Shown: piece by piece, positions 8,202 through 16,747 of the stretch | Position numbering within the stretch: position 1 is the stretch's first letter | Layout of the letters: each line of letters opens with the position of its first letter | Assembly: GCA_965116695.1 (NCBI GenBank) | Contig: OZ220706.1 | Location: forward strand, 5,278,970-5,342,969 | Source of the DNA: JAJDTT01 sp965116695 | GTDB taxonomy: Bacteria; Acidobacteriota; UBA6911; RPQK01; JAJDTT01 | Length of the DNA: 64,000 bases | Reading direction: 5' to 3' | Program-made: the position numbers and the translations under genes | Notes under the pieces: model-generated | Told to the model about the DNA's origin: nothing | The model's input: the letters and a program-made list of their open reading frames with translations, nothing else | Databases searched by the model: none

Positions 8202-10730
8202 ATGGGTCCCTTGATGAGATCGTTTCTGACCTCTATCGCTTCCCTCTGGCTCGGTCTTTCCGTGGCATACGGCAGCCACTCCATGCGGCCGGCCCCGAGT
8301 CACGATCCGGCGTTGCTGTCGGCTCGGATTTTTCCCGAATCGGCCACGCTTCGGGAGAAGGGGGCGTCGCAGCGGTTTCTGGTCATCGGCAGGTTCGCCG
8401 ACGGCTTGGAGCGGGATCTGACCTCTGCGAGCCGATTCGGCCTCGGCGATACCAGTCTGGCAAGCGTCGACGAGGCGGGCAATGTCAGCGCCCTGGCCGA
8501 CGGCGAGACGGAACTCGAAGCCGAGATCCAGGGGCACGAACTCCGGGCCGCGGTGCGAGTCGTGGACTCGGGTCGGGAAACCCCGTTGAGCTTCGAGGGC
8601 GCGGTCTCACCCGTTCTCACCAAGACCGGCTGCAACGGCAGCGGCTGTCATGGTGGGGTCAAGGGAAGGGGCGGGTTCAAGCTGTCGCTCAATTCGTTGA
8701 ATCCACGCGAGGATTACGACTGGATCGTGCGAGGGGGCGTCTACCATGTGCTCTCGCCGGAGGCGGGCGAACCTCTGGTTCCACGGATCGATCTGGCCGA
8801 GCCGGCCGAGAGTCTTCTCCTGAAGAAACCGACCTTTGCCATTCCTCATGGCGGCGGGCCGCGCTTCGATACGGATTCCCGGGAATACGAAGCGATCGTG
8901 AACTGGGTCAAAAACGGCGCTCCCTTCGACCCGGAAGGAGGCGTCGCCGTTCCGCGGATCGAGGCGGTGGCGGTCTACCCGGAGGAAATCGTCCTGGATG
9001 GCAACGGAGTCCATCGCTTGGCGGTTACGGCCAAATTGTCCGACGGCCGAACCCGGGACATCAGCGATGAGGTTCGCTACGAGTCCCAGAACCGGGCTGT
9101 GGCCAAGGTGGATGCCGACGGCGTGGTCACTGCCGTCAAGACCGGCGAGACCAACGTCCTGGTCCGGGCCGCCGGCCACACGGTTCACGCCCGCATCGGC
9201 GTCATCGCCGAACCCATCGCCGACTACCCCGAAGTCCCCGAGTGGAACTTCATCGACCGGCACGTCATCGCCAAGCTGAAGCGGTTTCACCTGATTCCGT
9301 CGGAGCTCTCGGACGACTCCGAATTCCTGAGGCGGGTCTGCCTGGACGTCATCGGCACCCTGCCGCCTCCGAACCGGGTCCGCGAATTCCTGGAGGACCC
9401 CGATCCGGACAAACGGAACAAGCTGATCGAGATTCTGCTGGACTCGCCGGAATTCGTGGATTTCTGGACCTTCCGTTTTTCCGATCTCCTGCGGTTGGTG
9501 CAGGAACCCGGTTACAGCCAGCTCTACTACGAGTGGATTCGGACCAGCGTCGCGTCCAACAAGCCGTACGATCAGATGGCCCGGGAGCGTCTGGACGCCC
9601 AGGGCCGGGACCGGCCGTCGCGGCACTACTACGAGAACAACTCGCAGCCGGAGCGGATCCTCTCCGAGGAGCTGCGCGTGTATACGGGGCGGCGCTTCGA
9701 CTGCGCCCAGTGCCACGACCATCCCTTCGAGCCCTGGTCCCAGGATCAGTTCTGGGGTCTGGCCGCCTTCTTCGGAAACCTGGACTTCATCGGCTACTAC
9801 GACATCGCCTTCGACAACCCGGCCGGCGGTTACGGAGACAAGGGGAAGGCGGGGCCGTTGATGCATCCCCGGAAGAAGACCGTGGTCCACCCGGAATTCC
9901 TGGACGGGACCCCGTTGGCGGAGGAGTTGAGGCCCAACCAGCGCCGGGAGTTGGCCAAGTGGCTCACCTCTCATCCCTATTTCGCCGAAGCCTTCGTCAA
10001 TCGGATCTGGGGCTACTTCTTCGGGCGAGGGATCGTGGATCCGGTGGACGATTTCAAGGCCTCCAATCCGCCCACCCACCCGGAGCTCCTCAAGGCGCTG
10101 GCCGCCGATTTCCGGGAGAACGGCCACGACCTCAAGCGCCTGATTCGCTGGATCGTGCAGTCCAGGACCTATCAGCTCTCGAGCCGGCCCAACCAAAACA
10201 ATCGCGGCGACCAGGTCAACTACTCCCATTTCCTGCCCAGGCCGCTGGAAGCGGAGGTTCTGCTGGACGCCATCTCCCATGTGGCCGGTGTGCCCGAGGT
10301 CTTTCACGAGAAGCCGGAGTCGCTGGAGGGGCAGCCTCCACCAGGAACTCGGGCCATCCAGTTGAAGGCTCCGGTGCGCTATTTCTCGCATTTCCTGGAC
10401 CTTTACGGCCGCCCCATGCGTTACGCGGTACCGGAGCGCGATGCCGGCCCCAGCGTTTCCCAGGCCCTGCACGTCTACGCCGGGAAGACCTACACCGAAA
10501 AACTGACCCGGGAGGGCGGTCGGATCAGCCGGTTGGTCCAGGAGCAGATGTCGCAGGGGGACATCATCGAACACCTCTACCTGGCGTCACTGTCCCGCCT
10601 GCCCACGGGCGAGGAAAAAGACCAGTTGGAAGCGGTGTTGGCGAATATCAAGATGCCGGGCCGGAAGCAGGCGTTCGCCGATCTGACCTGGGCATTGCTC
10701 ACTTCCAGGGAGTTTGCGTATAACCATTGA
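8202..10730 (+). CDS. Ig-like/DUF1549/DUF1553 secreted protein (triad A, second gene)
   Basis: This 842-residue exported protein starts with a signal peptide (FLTSIASLWLGLSVAYG). GGAG abuts the ATG at 8202, so the second ATG at 8214 is as likely. In order: a Big_2-type Ig-like domain (about 30-125), an unusual CX4CH motif at C144-H150, a second Ig-like domain (about 245-340), a DUF1549 domain (about 350-560) with a classical CAQCH haem motif at C501, and a DUF1553 domain (about 575-835) ending SREFAYNH. DUF1549/DUF1553 proteins are common in Planctomycetota, Acidobacteriota and Verrucomicrobiota and are thought to be redox-linked, but their reaction is unproven. A DUF1501 gene follows, as is usual for this family pair. 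Confidence 0.85.
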   Translation: MGPLMRSFLTSIASLWLGLSVAYGSHSMRPAPSHDPALLSARIFPESATLREKGASQRFLVIGRFADGLERDLTSASRFGLGDTSLASVDEAGNVSALADGETELEAEIQGHELRAAVRVVDSGRETPLSFEGAVSPVLTKTGCNGSGCHGGVKGRGGFKLSLNSLNPREDYDWIVRGGVYHVLSPEAGEPLVPRIDLAEPAESLLLKKPTFAIPHGGGPRFDTDSREYEAIVNWVKNGAPFDPEGGVAVPRIEAVAVYPEEIVLDGNGVHRLAVTAKLSDGRTRDISDEVRYESQNRAVAKVDADGVVTAVKTGETNVLVRAAGHTVHARIGVIAEPIADYPEVPEWNFIDRHVIAKLKRFHLIPSELSDDSEFLRRVCLDVIGTLPPPNRVREFLEDPDPDKRNKLIEILLDSPEFVDFWTFRFSDLLRLVQEPGYSQLYYEWIRTSVASNKPYDQMARERLDAQGRDRPSRHYYENNSQPERILSEELRVYTGRRFDCAQCHDHPFEPWSQDQFWGLAAFFGNLDFIGYYDIAFDNPAGGYGDKGKAGPLMHPRKKTVVHPEFLDGTPLAEELRPNQRRELAKWLTSHPYFAEAFVNRIWGYFFGRGIVDPVDDFKASNPPTHPELLKALAADFRENGHDLKRLIRWIVQSRTYQLSSRPNQNNRGDQVNYSHFLPRPLEAEVLLDAISHVAGVPEVFHEKPESLEGQPPPGTRAIQLKAPVRYFSHFLDLYGRPMRYAVPERDAGPSVSQALHVYAGKTYTEKLTREGGRISRLVQEQMSQGDIIEHLYLASLSRLPTGEEKDQLEAVLANIKMPGRKQAFADLTWALLTSREFAYNH

Positions 10731-10781
10731 AAGCACCCCGGGCCCTTCCCGGGCCCCGGATCGTGGAGGCTTTGGAGTCGG

Positions 10782-12122
10782 ATGAAGAAAGTCGGTTGCC
10801 TGACCTGTACCGAAGCGGAACTGGGCCGGCGGGATTTCCTGCGGGTGGGCTCAGTGGGCGCACTCGGACTCAGCTTGAGCCAGATCTTGGAATGGGAGAG
10901 CCTGATGGCCGCCCCGGCCGCTCGAGCCAAGAAGGGGGAAGCCTGCATCCTCCTCTGGCTGGGGGGCGGTCCCAGTCAGATGGACACCTGGGACCCGAAA
11001 TCCAACAGCGCCTTCAAACCCATCGCCACCAACGTCGACGGCATCCAGGTCTCGGAGATCCTGCCCTTGACCGCCCGGCACATGGACAAGCTCTCCGTCA
11101 TTCGGTCCATGCATACCGAGGAGAACAATCATCCCCAGGGGCACCACTACGTCCTCACGGGGCACCGCCCCAACGCCGCCGACAAGTTCCCCAGCTTTCC
11201 TTCCATCATCACCAAGGAACTGGGACCCCGGGGAGAAGTGCCGCCGCATGTCCTCTGTCCCGGTTGGGACTCGGCCGATGCCAAGCGCTACAACGATCTG
11301 TTCCGTTCCGCTTTCCTGGGCGCCAACTACGATCCCATGATCCTGGCGGACCGGGGCGAGAAGGGGATCGACGTCACCGACTTGGTCCTGCCCCAGTCCT
11401 TTCCCGTGGAGAGCCTGGAGAACCGCAGTTCCTTTCTCAAGATCGTGGACCGCTACTACCGCCGGAAGGTGGAACTGGCCGAGTTCTCCAATATGGACGG
11501 CTTCCGGGAGCAGGCCCTGCAGATGATCCTGTCCCCGGCAGTCCGGGACGCCTTCGATCTTTCTCAAGAGCCGGAGAAGATGAAGGAGGCCTACGGCAAG
11601 CACAAGTTCGGGCAGAGCGTCCTGCTGGCCCGGCGCCTGGTGGAAGCCGGCAGCCGCTTCGTCACCGCCTCCGGCTACAGCCACAACGTCTGGGACACGC
11701 ATGGCGACAACGACGCCAAGCACCGGGACGAGTTGGTGCCTCCGTTGGACCGGGCGCTTTCGACCCTGCTGGAGGACCTGGACCAGAGAGGCCTCCTGGA
11801 AACCACCGTCGTCCTGGTGATGGGCGAGTTCGGCCGCACCCCCCACATGAATCCGAACAATGGACGCGACCACTGGCCCGAATGCTGGTCTCTGGCCCTG
11901 GGAGGCGGAGGCATCCGCGGGGGGCAGGCGGTCGGCGCCAGCGACGATCGGGGCGGTTACGTGGCCGAGCGAATGGTCACCATGGGAGACCTGCACGCCA
12001 CCATCTACAAGGCCCTGGGGATCGACTGGACCAAGGAATTGATGAGCCCCACGGGCCGTCCCATCAAGATCGCCAACTCCATCGACGACATGACAGGAGT
12101 GCCCCTCAAGGAGTTGGTCTGA
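10782..12122 (+). CDS. DUF1501 Tat-exported protein (triad A, third gene)
   Basis: This 446-residue protein starts at an ATG with GGAG upstream. Residues R16-R17 followed by DFLRVGS form a twin-arginine signal, so the protein is exported folded. The body has the DUF1501 pattern (LWLGGGPSQMDTWDPK, then VMGEFGRTPHMN and DHWPECWSLALGGGGI), a family in the alkaline phosphatase/sulfatase superfamily fold. It is the standard partner of DUF1549/DUF1553 proteins. A CxxC pair at residues 6-9, before the Tat motif, is shared with the paralogue at 46429. Its stop codon overlaps the proposed CTG start of the next gene. Confidence 0.9.
   Translation: MKKVGCLTCTEAELGRRDFLRVGSVGALGLSLSQILEWESLMAAPAARAKKGEACILLWLGGGPSQMDTWDPKSNSAFKPIATNVDGIQVSEILPLTARHMDKLSVIRSMHTEENNHPQGHHYVLTGHRPNAADKFPSFPSIITKELGPRGEVPPHVLCPGWDSADAKRYNDLFRSAFLGANYDPMILADRGEKGIDVTDLVLPQSFPVESLENRSSFLKIVDRYYRRKVELAEFSNMDGFREQALQMILSPAVRDAFDLSQEPEKMKEAYGKHKFGQSVLLARRLVEAGSRFVTASGYSHNVWDTHGDNDAKHRDELVPPLDRALSTLLEDLDQRGLLETTVVLVMGEFGRTPHMNPNNGRDHWPECWSLALGGGGIRGGQAVGASDDRGGYVAERMVTMGDLHATIYKALGIDWTKELMSPTGRPIKIANSIDDMTGVPLKELV
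12108..12121 (+). promoter_or_regulatory. Shine-Dalgarno and non-standard CTG start of the ABC binding protein
   Basis: AAGGAG at 12108-12113 is followed after five bases by CTG (12119-12121), which overlaps the DUF1501 stop as CTGA. No ATG, GTG or TTG occurs in this frame between the DUF1501 3' end and the signal peptide of the binding protein. The arrangement mirrors the ATGA/GTGA overlaps elsewhere in the window. Confidence 0.6.
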
Positions 12123-13162
12123 ACGGGTCCGGCATCCCGTCCGCTCGAGTTTCCCCCTCTCGATCCGGAAACCGGTTCAAACGTCGAGACCTGCTGCTGG
12201 GTGGGTCCGCCTCGGCGGCCGCACTGCTTTCCGGCTGCGCCGGCGCCGAGCCTGACGGCCGGCGGGAGCAGATCCGGATCTCCCTCGTCGGAGCGGTGTT
12301 GAACAACCCCTTCTGGGACCTGATTGCCCGGGGCGCCCGGGCCGCCGGCCGGGACCTGGCCGGGACGGCCGTGACCTACGCCGCACCCGAAGAATTCAGC
12401 CTGGCCAACATCAACGCGCTGATTCAAAGCGTGATCGCCGGATCTCCCGACGGGATCGCCATCGACTACCGGGGACGGGAGTTCGAGGAGGTCACACGGC
12501 AGGCGCTGGATCGGGGAATCGCCGTCCAGTTCTTCAACAACTTCGAAGGGTTCGATTCGGCTGATCCCAGGATCGTACGGTTGTCGGAAACGGCCGTCGG
12601 TCTGGACAAGATGGAAGCCGCCCGCCGGAGCGGGGAAGCGTTTCTGGAACATCTGACGCCCGGCGATCCGCTGGTTCTGTTCAACGGGCTCCCGGACTCT
12701 CCGGAGCACCTCACCATCCAGAACGCCTATCTCAAGGTGTTCGCCGAAGCGGGGTGGCCCCGGGAGCGGATCGAGCGGTTCCCGGTGGGACTGGACCCGG
12801 CTCAGAATTTTCAGCTCATGAAGGTCTACTTGACGGCGCATCCCGAGACCCGCGGCATCGTCTGTTGGGACTCGCTGACGGGATCGGCGGCGGCGCGGGC
12901 CAAGGCGGACGTCGGACTGGACATCCCGGTCGTGAGTTGGAACCTGGACGCGATCACCATACGGAGCGTGAGGGAAGGGGCTCTCACCCTGACTCTGAGC
13001 CAGCAACCGTACCTCCAGGCCTACTACACCGTGGTTGCCCTCTATCTCAAGCTCAGGCACGGAATCCTGGAAACGCCGTTCGTCGACCCGGGCCGGCTGC
13101 TCGTGGACCGATCCAACATCGACCAGGTGGAGGAATTGTTCAATCAAGGGATCCTGGGGTAG
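12119..13162 (+). CDS. Sugar ABC transporter substrate-binding lipoprotein (ribose-type)
   Basis: From the CTG at 12119 the protein is 347 residues. An export signal with a twin-arginine-like RFKRRDLLLGG is followed by a lipobox LSGC with Cys40, so it should be a lipid-anchored binding protein. The mature part is of the periplasmic-binding-protein type 1 (RbsB/LacI) family. It opens IRISLVGAVLNNPFWDLIARGA, then has SPDGIAIDYRG and later a FVDPGRLLVDRSNI segment. It delivers a sugar-like ligand to the permease and ATPase encoded next. It has no conventional start codon, and the tight overlap with DUF1501 suggests translational coupling. The ligand is unknown. Confidence 0.85.
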   Translation: MNGSGIPSARVSPSRSGNRFKRRDLLLGGSASAAALLSGCAGAEPDGRREQIRISLVGAVLNNPFWDLIARGARAAGRDLAGTAVTYAAPEEFSLANINALIQSVIAGSPDGIAIDYRGREFEEVTRQALDRGIAVQFFNNFEGFDSADPRIVRLSETAVGLDKMEAARRSGEAFLEHLTPGDPLVLFNGLPDSPEHLTIQNAYLKVFAEAGWPRERIERFPVGLDPAQNFQLMKVYLTAHPETRGIVCWDSLTGSAAARAKADVGLDIPVVSWNLDAITIRSVREGALTLTLSQQPYLQAYYTVVALYLKLRHGILETPFVDPGRLLVDRSNIDQVEELFNQGILG

Positions 13163-13178
13163 GTAGGAACAATTGTAA

Positions 13179-13280
13179 TGGCGCCCATTGCGGGCGCCCT
13201 CTTGGATCCCCTGGTAAGGGCGCCCCTTGTGGGCACCCTCGTCGATCCCCTGGTAGGGGCACCCCTTGTGGGTGCCCTCT
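13179..13280. repeat. Three tandem GC-rich hairpin repeats
   Basis: Three hairpins of the type AGGGGCACCC-cttgt-GGGTGCCCT lie between the binding-protein and permease genes. The last two repeat with a period of about 39 bp, separated by a conserved GATCCCCTGG spacer. Stems vary (GGCGCC versus GGCACC) yet largely keep pairing. A hairpin of the same style is at 63876. It could attenuate or stabilise the ABC-operon message, but this is not shown. Confidence 0.8.
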
Positions 13281-13390
13281 TCGATTCCAAACGAAGCATG
13301 ACGGGACCAGACGGAGAGTCGGCAACAGAAAAGCCACCGCTCCGGCGAAGTAATTCCGGCTCCAGCCATGCAAGATGAGGGAACTGCGTA

Positions 13391-14386
13391 TTGAAGGGAG
13401 CGAACAGACTCTTGATCCGGACACTCCGTCGTCCCGAGTCGGGTCCCCTGGTGGGTCTGCTGGCTCTCGGACTTCTGTTCCAGATCCTTTCGGGCGGAAA
13501 CTTCCTGACCTTTCCCCAACTGAGCGCTCTGGCCGCTCTCTCGGCTTCATTGGGAATGGTGGCCCTGGGCGTGACCCTGCTCATGATCAGCGGGGAGTTC
13601 GACCTCTCGGTCTCCCAGACCTTCGCCTTGGCGCCCATCCTTATGGGCCGTTTGATGACCGATCTGGACTGGCCGGCCGCATCAGCCCTGGGATTGGCCC
13701 TGACCGGTGTGCTGCTCGTGGGTCTGATCAACGGACTGTTGACCACGCTGGCCCGAATCCCGTCGTTGATCGTGACCCTGGGAATGTTGTTCGCCGTCAC
13801 CAGCCTGAACCGGATCCTGGCCGGCGGCTATCCGGTCCAACTCTACGGCCGGGAGGGCCCGGTGATCCGACTCATGGGTGAGGACGTGCCGGCCACGCCC
13901 GTGGGCGCCCCGTTCCTCTGGATGTTGGTCGCGGCAGCCATTCTCTGGTTCGTCCTGGAGCGGACCGGCTACGGGAACTGGTCCCGGGCGGCCGGTCACG
14001 CGGGCGGAAACGTGGCCCGGGCCATGGGGGTGCCCGTCGCCAGGGTCAAGGTGGCCAACTTTGCCCTCTGCGCGGGGCTGGCCGGATTGGCCGGTTGCCT
14101 TCAACTGGCGGATTTCGGGTCGTCCGGAGTGAGTTCGGGCGAAAACTACAATCTGCTGGCCATCGTGGCCGTGGTCATGGGGGGCACCTCCCTTTTCGGG
14201 GTTCGCGGCACCATCCTGGGGACGCTGCTGGGAACCTTGATCCTGGGGGCCCTCAAGACCGGCCTCATTCTGGTCGGGACGCGAGGCGAATACTATACGG
14301 GCCTGATCGGCGTCCTCCTGTTGGTCGTGGCGGTGATCAACGCCCGGGCCGAGAAGGTCCGCAGTGGGGATGAGCGAGGCTCGTGA
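13391..14386 (+). CDS. Sugar ABC transporter permease (RbsC-like)
   Basis: This 331-residue membrane protein starts at TTG (13391) with GAGGGA eight bases upstream. It has about eight to ten hydrophobic segments. The GEFDLSVSQTFAL and YNLLAIVAVVMGGTSLFGVRGTILGTLLGTLILG stretches are diagnostic of the RbsC/BPD_transp_2 permease family. It forms the membrane channel for the ligand carried by the preceding binding protein. Its stop overlaps the GTG start of the ATPase gene as GTGA, so the two are translationally coupled. About 228 bases with hairpin repeats separate it from the binding-protein gene. Confidence 0.92.
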   Translation: MKGANRLLIRTLRRPESGPLVGLLALGLLFQILSGGNFLTFPQLSALAALSASLGMVALGVTLLMISGEFDLSVSQTFALAPILMGRLMTDLDWPAASALGLALTGVLLVGLINGLLTTLARIPSLIVTLGMLFAVTSLNRILAGGYPVQLYGREGPVIRLMGEDVPATPVGAPFLWMLVAAAILWFVLERTGYGNWSRAAGHAGGNVARAMGVPVARVKVANFALCAGLAGLAGCLQLADFGSSGVSSGENYNLLAIVAVVMGGTSLFGVRGTILGTLLGTLILGALKTGLILVGTRGEYYTGLIGVLLLVVAVINARAEKVRSGDERGS

Positions 14387-15135
14387 ACCTGCCAATGGGT
14401 CAGCAGCCACCGGTCGTGGAGTTGTTGGAGGTCTCCAAGACCTACGGCGAAGTGGAGGTGCTGGGAAACGTCACCCTCTCTCTGGGCGCAGGGGAAGTGG
14501 TCGCGCTGATCGGAGACAACGGGGCGGGGAAGTCCACGCTGGTCAAGATCGTCAGCGGCTATCTGAAGCCGACTTCGGGGCGAATAAAGGCCGGAGGCCG
14601 GGAGGTCCGTTTCGAGTCCCCCCGGGAGGCCCGCCGGCGCGGCATCGAGACCGTCTATCAGGACCTGGCCATCATCGGCCAGTTGAGCCTGTGGCGAAAC
14701 TTCTTCCTGGGTCAGGAATTGAGGGCAAGGTCTCGCGGCGTGAGGGTTCTGAACCGGAACGCCATGAGAAGAATCTGTCTCGAACGGCTCCAGGATTTCG
14801 GCCTGGAGAGTGTCCATTCTCCCGACCAGCCGGCGGCCTCTCTGTCGGGAGGCGAGCGCCAGACCCTGGCCATCGCCCGGGCAGTCCATTTCGAATCCCG
14901 CCTGCTGATTCTGGACGAGCCCGTAGCCTCCCTATCCGTACGGGAGGTCCGCCGGGTTCACGAAACCATCGCTCAAGCCAGGGAACGAAGGCTGGCCATC
15001 CTCTACATCGACCACAACATGAACCACGTGGTCCCCGTCGCCGACCGGATCGCCGTCCTGGAGCGTGGCCGCCTCAAGAAGGTCGTAAAAAGTGGAGAGG
15101 TGAGCGCCGCCGACTTGGCCGATCTACTGGCGTGA
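14383..15135 (+). CDS. Sugar ABC transporter ATP-binding protein, single domain
   Basis: This 250-residue ATPase starts at a GTG overlapping the permease stop. The Walker A motif GDNGAGKST is at residues 44-52, the signature LSGGERQ at about 152-158, Walker B LLILDEP about 20 residues later, and an H-loop DHN after that. It energises the sugar permease from the cytoplasm. Ribose-type systems usually use a double-length (about 500-residue) ATPase with two cassettes. This one is single, like FrcA-type proteins, so it probably acts as a homodimer. The repeat element at 15141 follows immediately. Confidence 0.92.
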   Translation: MNLPMGQQPPVVELLEVSKTYGEVEVLGNVTLSLGAGEVVALIGDNGAGKSTLVKIVSGYLKPTSGRIKAGGREVRFESPREARRRGIETVYQDLAIIGQLSLWRNFFLGQELRARSRGVRVLNRNAMRRICLERLQDFGLESVHSPDQPAASLSGGERQTLAIARAVHFESRLLILDEPVASLSVREVRRVHETIAQARERRLAILYIDHNMNHVVPVADRIAVLERGRLKKVVKSGEVSAADLADLLA

Positions 15136-15140
15136 TCGCC

Positions 15141-15223
15141 CGGAGCGACTTTCTTGTCGCCAACCGGGAGCGGCGGCTTTCTTGCCGCCGAACTCCGGAA
15201 TAACAGCGGCCCGAAGAGCCAAC
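15141..15223. repeat. Palindromic repeat pair plus conserved tail
   Basis: Two hairpin units sit directly after the ATPase stop: ggagcgac-tttctt-gtcgcc and ggagcggcgg-ctttctt-gccgccg. They are followed by a tail (actccggaataacagcgg, then cccgaagagcc) that is also found, slightly changed, at 46349-46380. The units belong to the same family as the array at 1086. The first hairpin could act as a terminator, although no T-run follows. Confidence 0.75.
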
Positions 15224-15336
15224 GGGAACACGGCAGAATGAGCACATGAGGCACAGGGGGGATAACAGTCCCCTGTATCCCTCCTGCCCGCACCTGCCGG
15301 CCGCCGTCGTTTGCAGTTTTGTGACGTCCGTGGGGT

Positions 15337-16137
15337 TCAATACGGCAGCAACCCGCCCTCGACATTCATGGCGCTGGCCGTAATGTAGGCGGCATCATCG
15401 GAGCAGAGGAACGCCACCACGTTGGCCATGTCCTCCGGTTGCTGAATCCGGCCCAACGGAATGCTGTCCACAGCGCCCGCTTTGACCGACCCCTCCGGAA
15501 CGTCCAGAATCTTGGCCGTCTCGCGATCGATCAGGTCCCACATGGGCGTATCGATGATGCCGCCGCAGATGCTGTTGACCAGGATCTGGTGATCGGACAG
15601 CTCCAGGCCCAGTTGCTTCCCGAACCCGATGGCCGCGTGCTTGCTGGCGGCGTAGGCGCCCAGTGGCGTGTTCTTCCCCGGCGCGATCTTGCCGGCCCCC
15701 GAAGCGTTGATGACGATCCGCCCGCCATGACCCTGCCGGATCATCTGCCGGGCTGCGGCCGTGCAACAGAGAAAGACCCCCTTGGCATTGACCGCCATCA
15801 GGCGGTCCCAGCTCGCTTCGTCGGTGTCGATCAGGCGTGCCACGATGCCGATCCCGGCATTGGCCACCAGGATGTCCAATTTGCCGAAGGCTTCCACCGT
15901 CGCGGCGATCATGGCGTCGACATCGCCGGAGCGGGTTACGTCCGCCCGCAGACCCACCGCCTCGCCGCCGCCCGTACGAATTTCCGCCGCAACGGACTCG
16001 GCGCCGTCCCGGTCGATGTCCGCCACCGCCACCTGCGCCCCTTCGCGGGCCAGGCGCAGGGAGATGGCCCGGCCGATGCTGCGTCCGCCCCCGGTGACCA
16101 ACGCGGTTTTTCCCTCGATTTCCGAATACCTGGCCAT
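15337..16137 (-). CDS. SDR-family oxidoreductase
   Basis: This 266-residue classical SDR has the cofactor motif TGGGRSIG near residue 16, NAGIG near residue 92, a catalytic Ser in VINASGAGK, and the active-site YAASK near residue 158. It ends with an ITASAMNVEGGLLPY segment. The family oxidises or reduces hydroxy groups with NAD(P); sugar or polyol substrates are likely but not provable. GGGGAG lies nine bases before the ATG. A VOC protein gene lies upstream on the same strand with a 31-base gap, so the two are probably co-transcribed. Confidence 0.9.
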   Translation of the reverse strand: MARYSEIEGKTALVTGGGRSIGRAISLRLAREGAQVAVADIDRDGAESVAAEIRTGGGEAVGLRADVTRSGDVDAMIAATVEAFGKLDILVANAGIGIVARLIDTDEASWDRLMAVNAKGVFLCCTAAARQMIRQGHGGRIVINASGAGKIAPGKNTPLGAYAASKHAAIGFGKQLGLELSDHQILVNSICGGIIDTPMWDLIDRETAKILDVPEGSVKAGAVDSIPLGRIQQPEDMANVVAFLCSDDAAYITASAMNVEGGLLPY

Positions 16138-16168
16138 GGTCGTGCGCTCCCCTGTTCGTGTCCCGGAC

Positions 16169-16630
16169 TCAGTCGGTGAACTCCATCAATTCCAGGACGA
16201 ATCCATCCGGATCCTTGAAGAACACCACCTTCAGGGCGCCGTACTCCCAATCGTCTCCCAAGTCGAAGACCACCGGCTCGGAGACAAACTCCACTCCCGC
16301 CTCGGTGAGCTCTCGATAGGCTCGATCCATGTCCTTCACCCCGAAGCAGAAATGCCCCTGGTTGGACATGCCCAGCACGGCGTTGGAGTTTTCACCCGGG
16401 GGTTCGACGTAAAGCTGCAGGTCCACCAGAATCCCGGGCGTATCCGGAATGGCCAGCCGGACCACTTGCATCACTACGGTCTCCTTGGCCGCCATCTGGG
16501 AGATTTCCTTCCCTTCCAGCCGGTGCCGTTCAACTTCCTTGAAACCGAGCACGTCGCAGTAGAATTTGAGTGAACGGTCCAGATCGCTGACGGTGACCGC
16601 CACGTGGTCAAGATTCCTTACCCATTCCAT
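16169..16630 (-). CDS. VOC-family (glyoxalase/dioxygenase superfamily) protein
   Basis: The ATG at 16630 is preferred to the TTG six bases upstream because AGGAGG sits seven bases before it. The 153-residue protein begins NLDHVAVTVSDLDRSLKFYCDVLGF and ends with KDPDGFVLELMEF, the two half-motifs of a paired vicinal-oxygen-chelate fold. The family metal ligands His (near the N-terminus), His (QGHFCF) and Glu (LELM) are all present. The protein may be a lyase, epimerase or dioxygenase; methylmalonyl-CoA epimerase-like and lactoylglutathione lyase-like members look similar. It is the first gene of a pair with the SDR. Confidence 0.85.
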   Translation of the reverse strand: MEWVRNLDHVAVTVSDLDRSLKFYCDVLGFKEVERHRLEGKEISQMAAKETVVMQVVRLAIPDTPGILVDLQLYVEPPGENSNAVLGMSNQGHFCFGVKDMDRAYRELTEAGVEFVSEPVVFDLGDDWEYGALKVVFFKDPDGFVLELMEFTD

Positions 16631-16747
16631 AACCAATCCTCCTGGCTGGGAACTCGTTTCGATCAGCTTGTCGAGGGGCTCGGCTGGGGCTCGATCGCCC
16701 GGTCACCCTCGTCTCAGAACGGGGCGATTATCATTGACGGACTGATT

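Noticed and set aside
6033..8537. A minus-strand open frame of over 800 codons
   Set aside because: It is the antisense shadow of the PPC-domain and DUF1549 genes, with no domain likeness; the plus-strand products are clearly conserved.
10727..12118. A continuous open frame upstream of the binding protein, read as a large fusion protein
   Set aside because: The part before 12119 is an out-of-frame shadow of the DUF1501 gene (Arg/Pro/Gly-rich); only the part after the CTG resembles a real protein.
13178..13378. A short open frame with 13-residue peptide repeats (APLVGALLDPLV-like)
   Set aside because: The peptide repeat is only the translation of the 39-bp DNA hairpin repeat; there is no family likeness and the hairpins explain the sequence.
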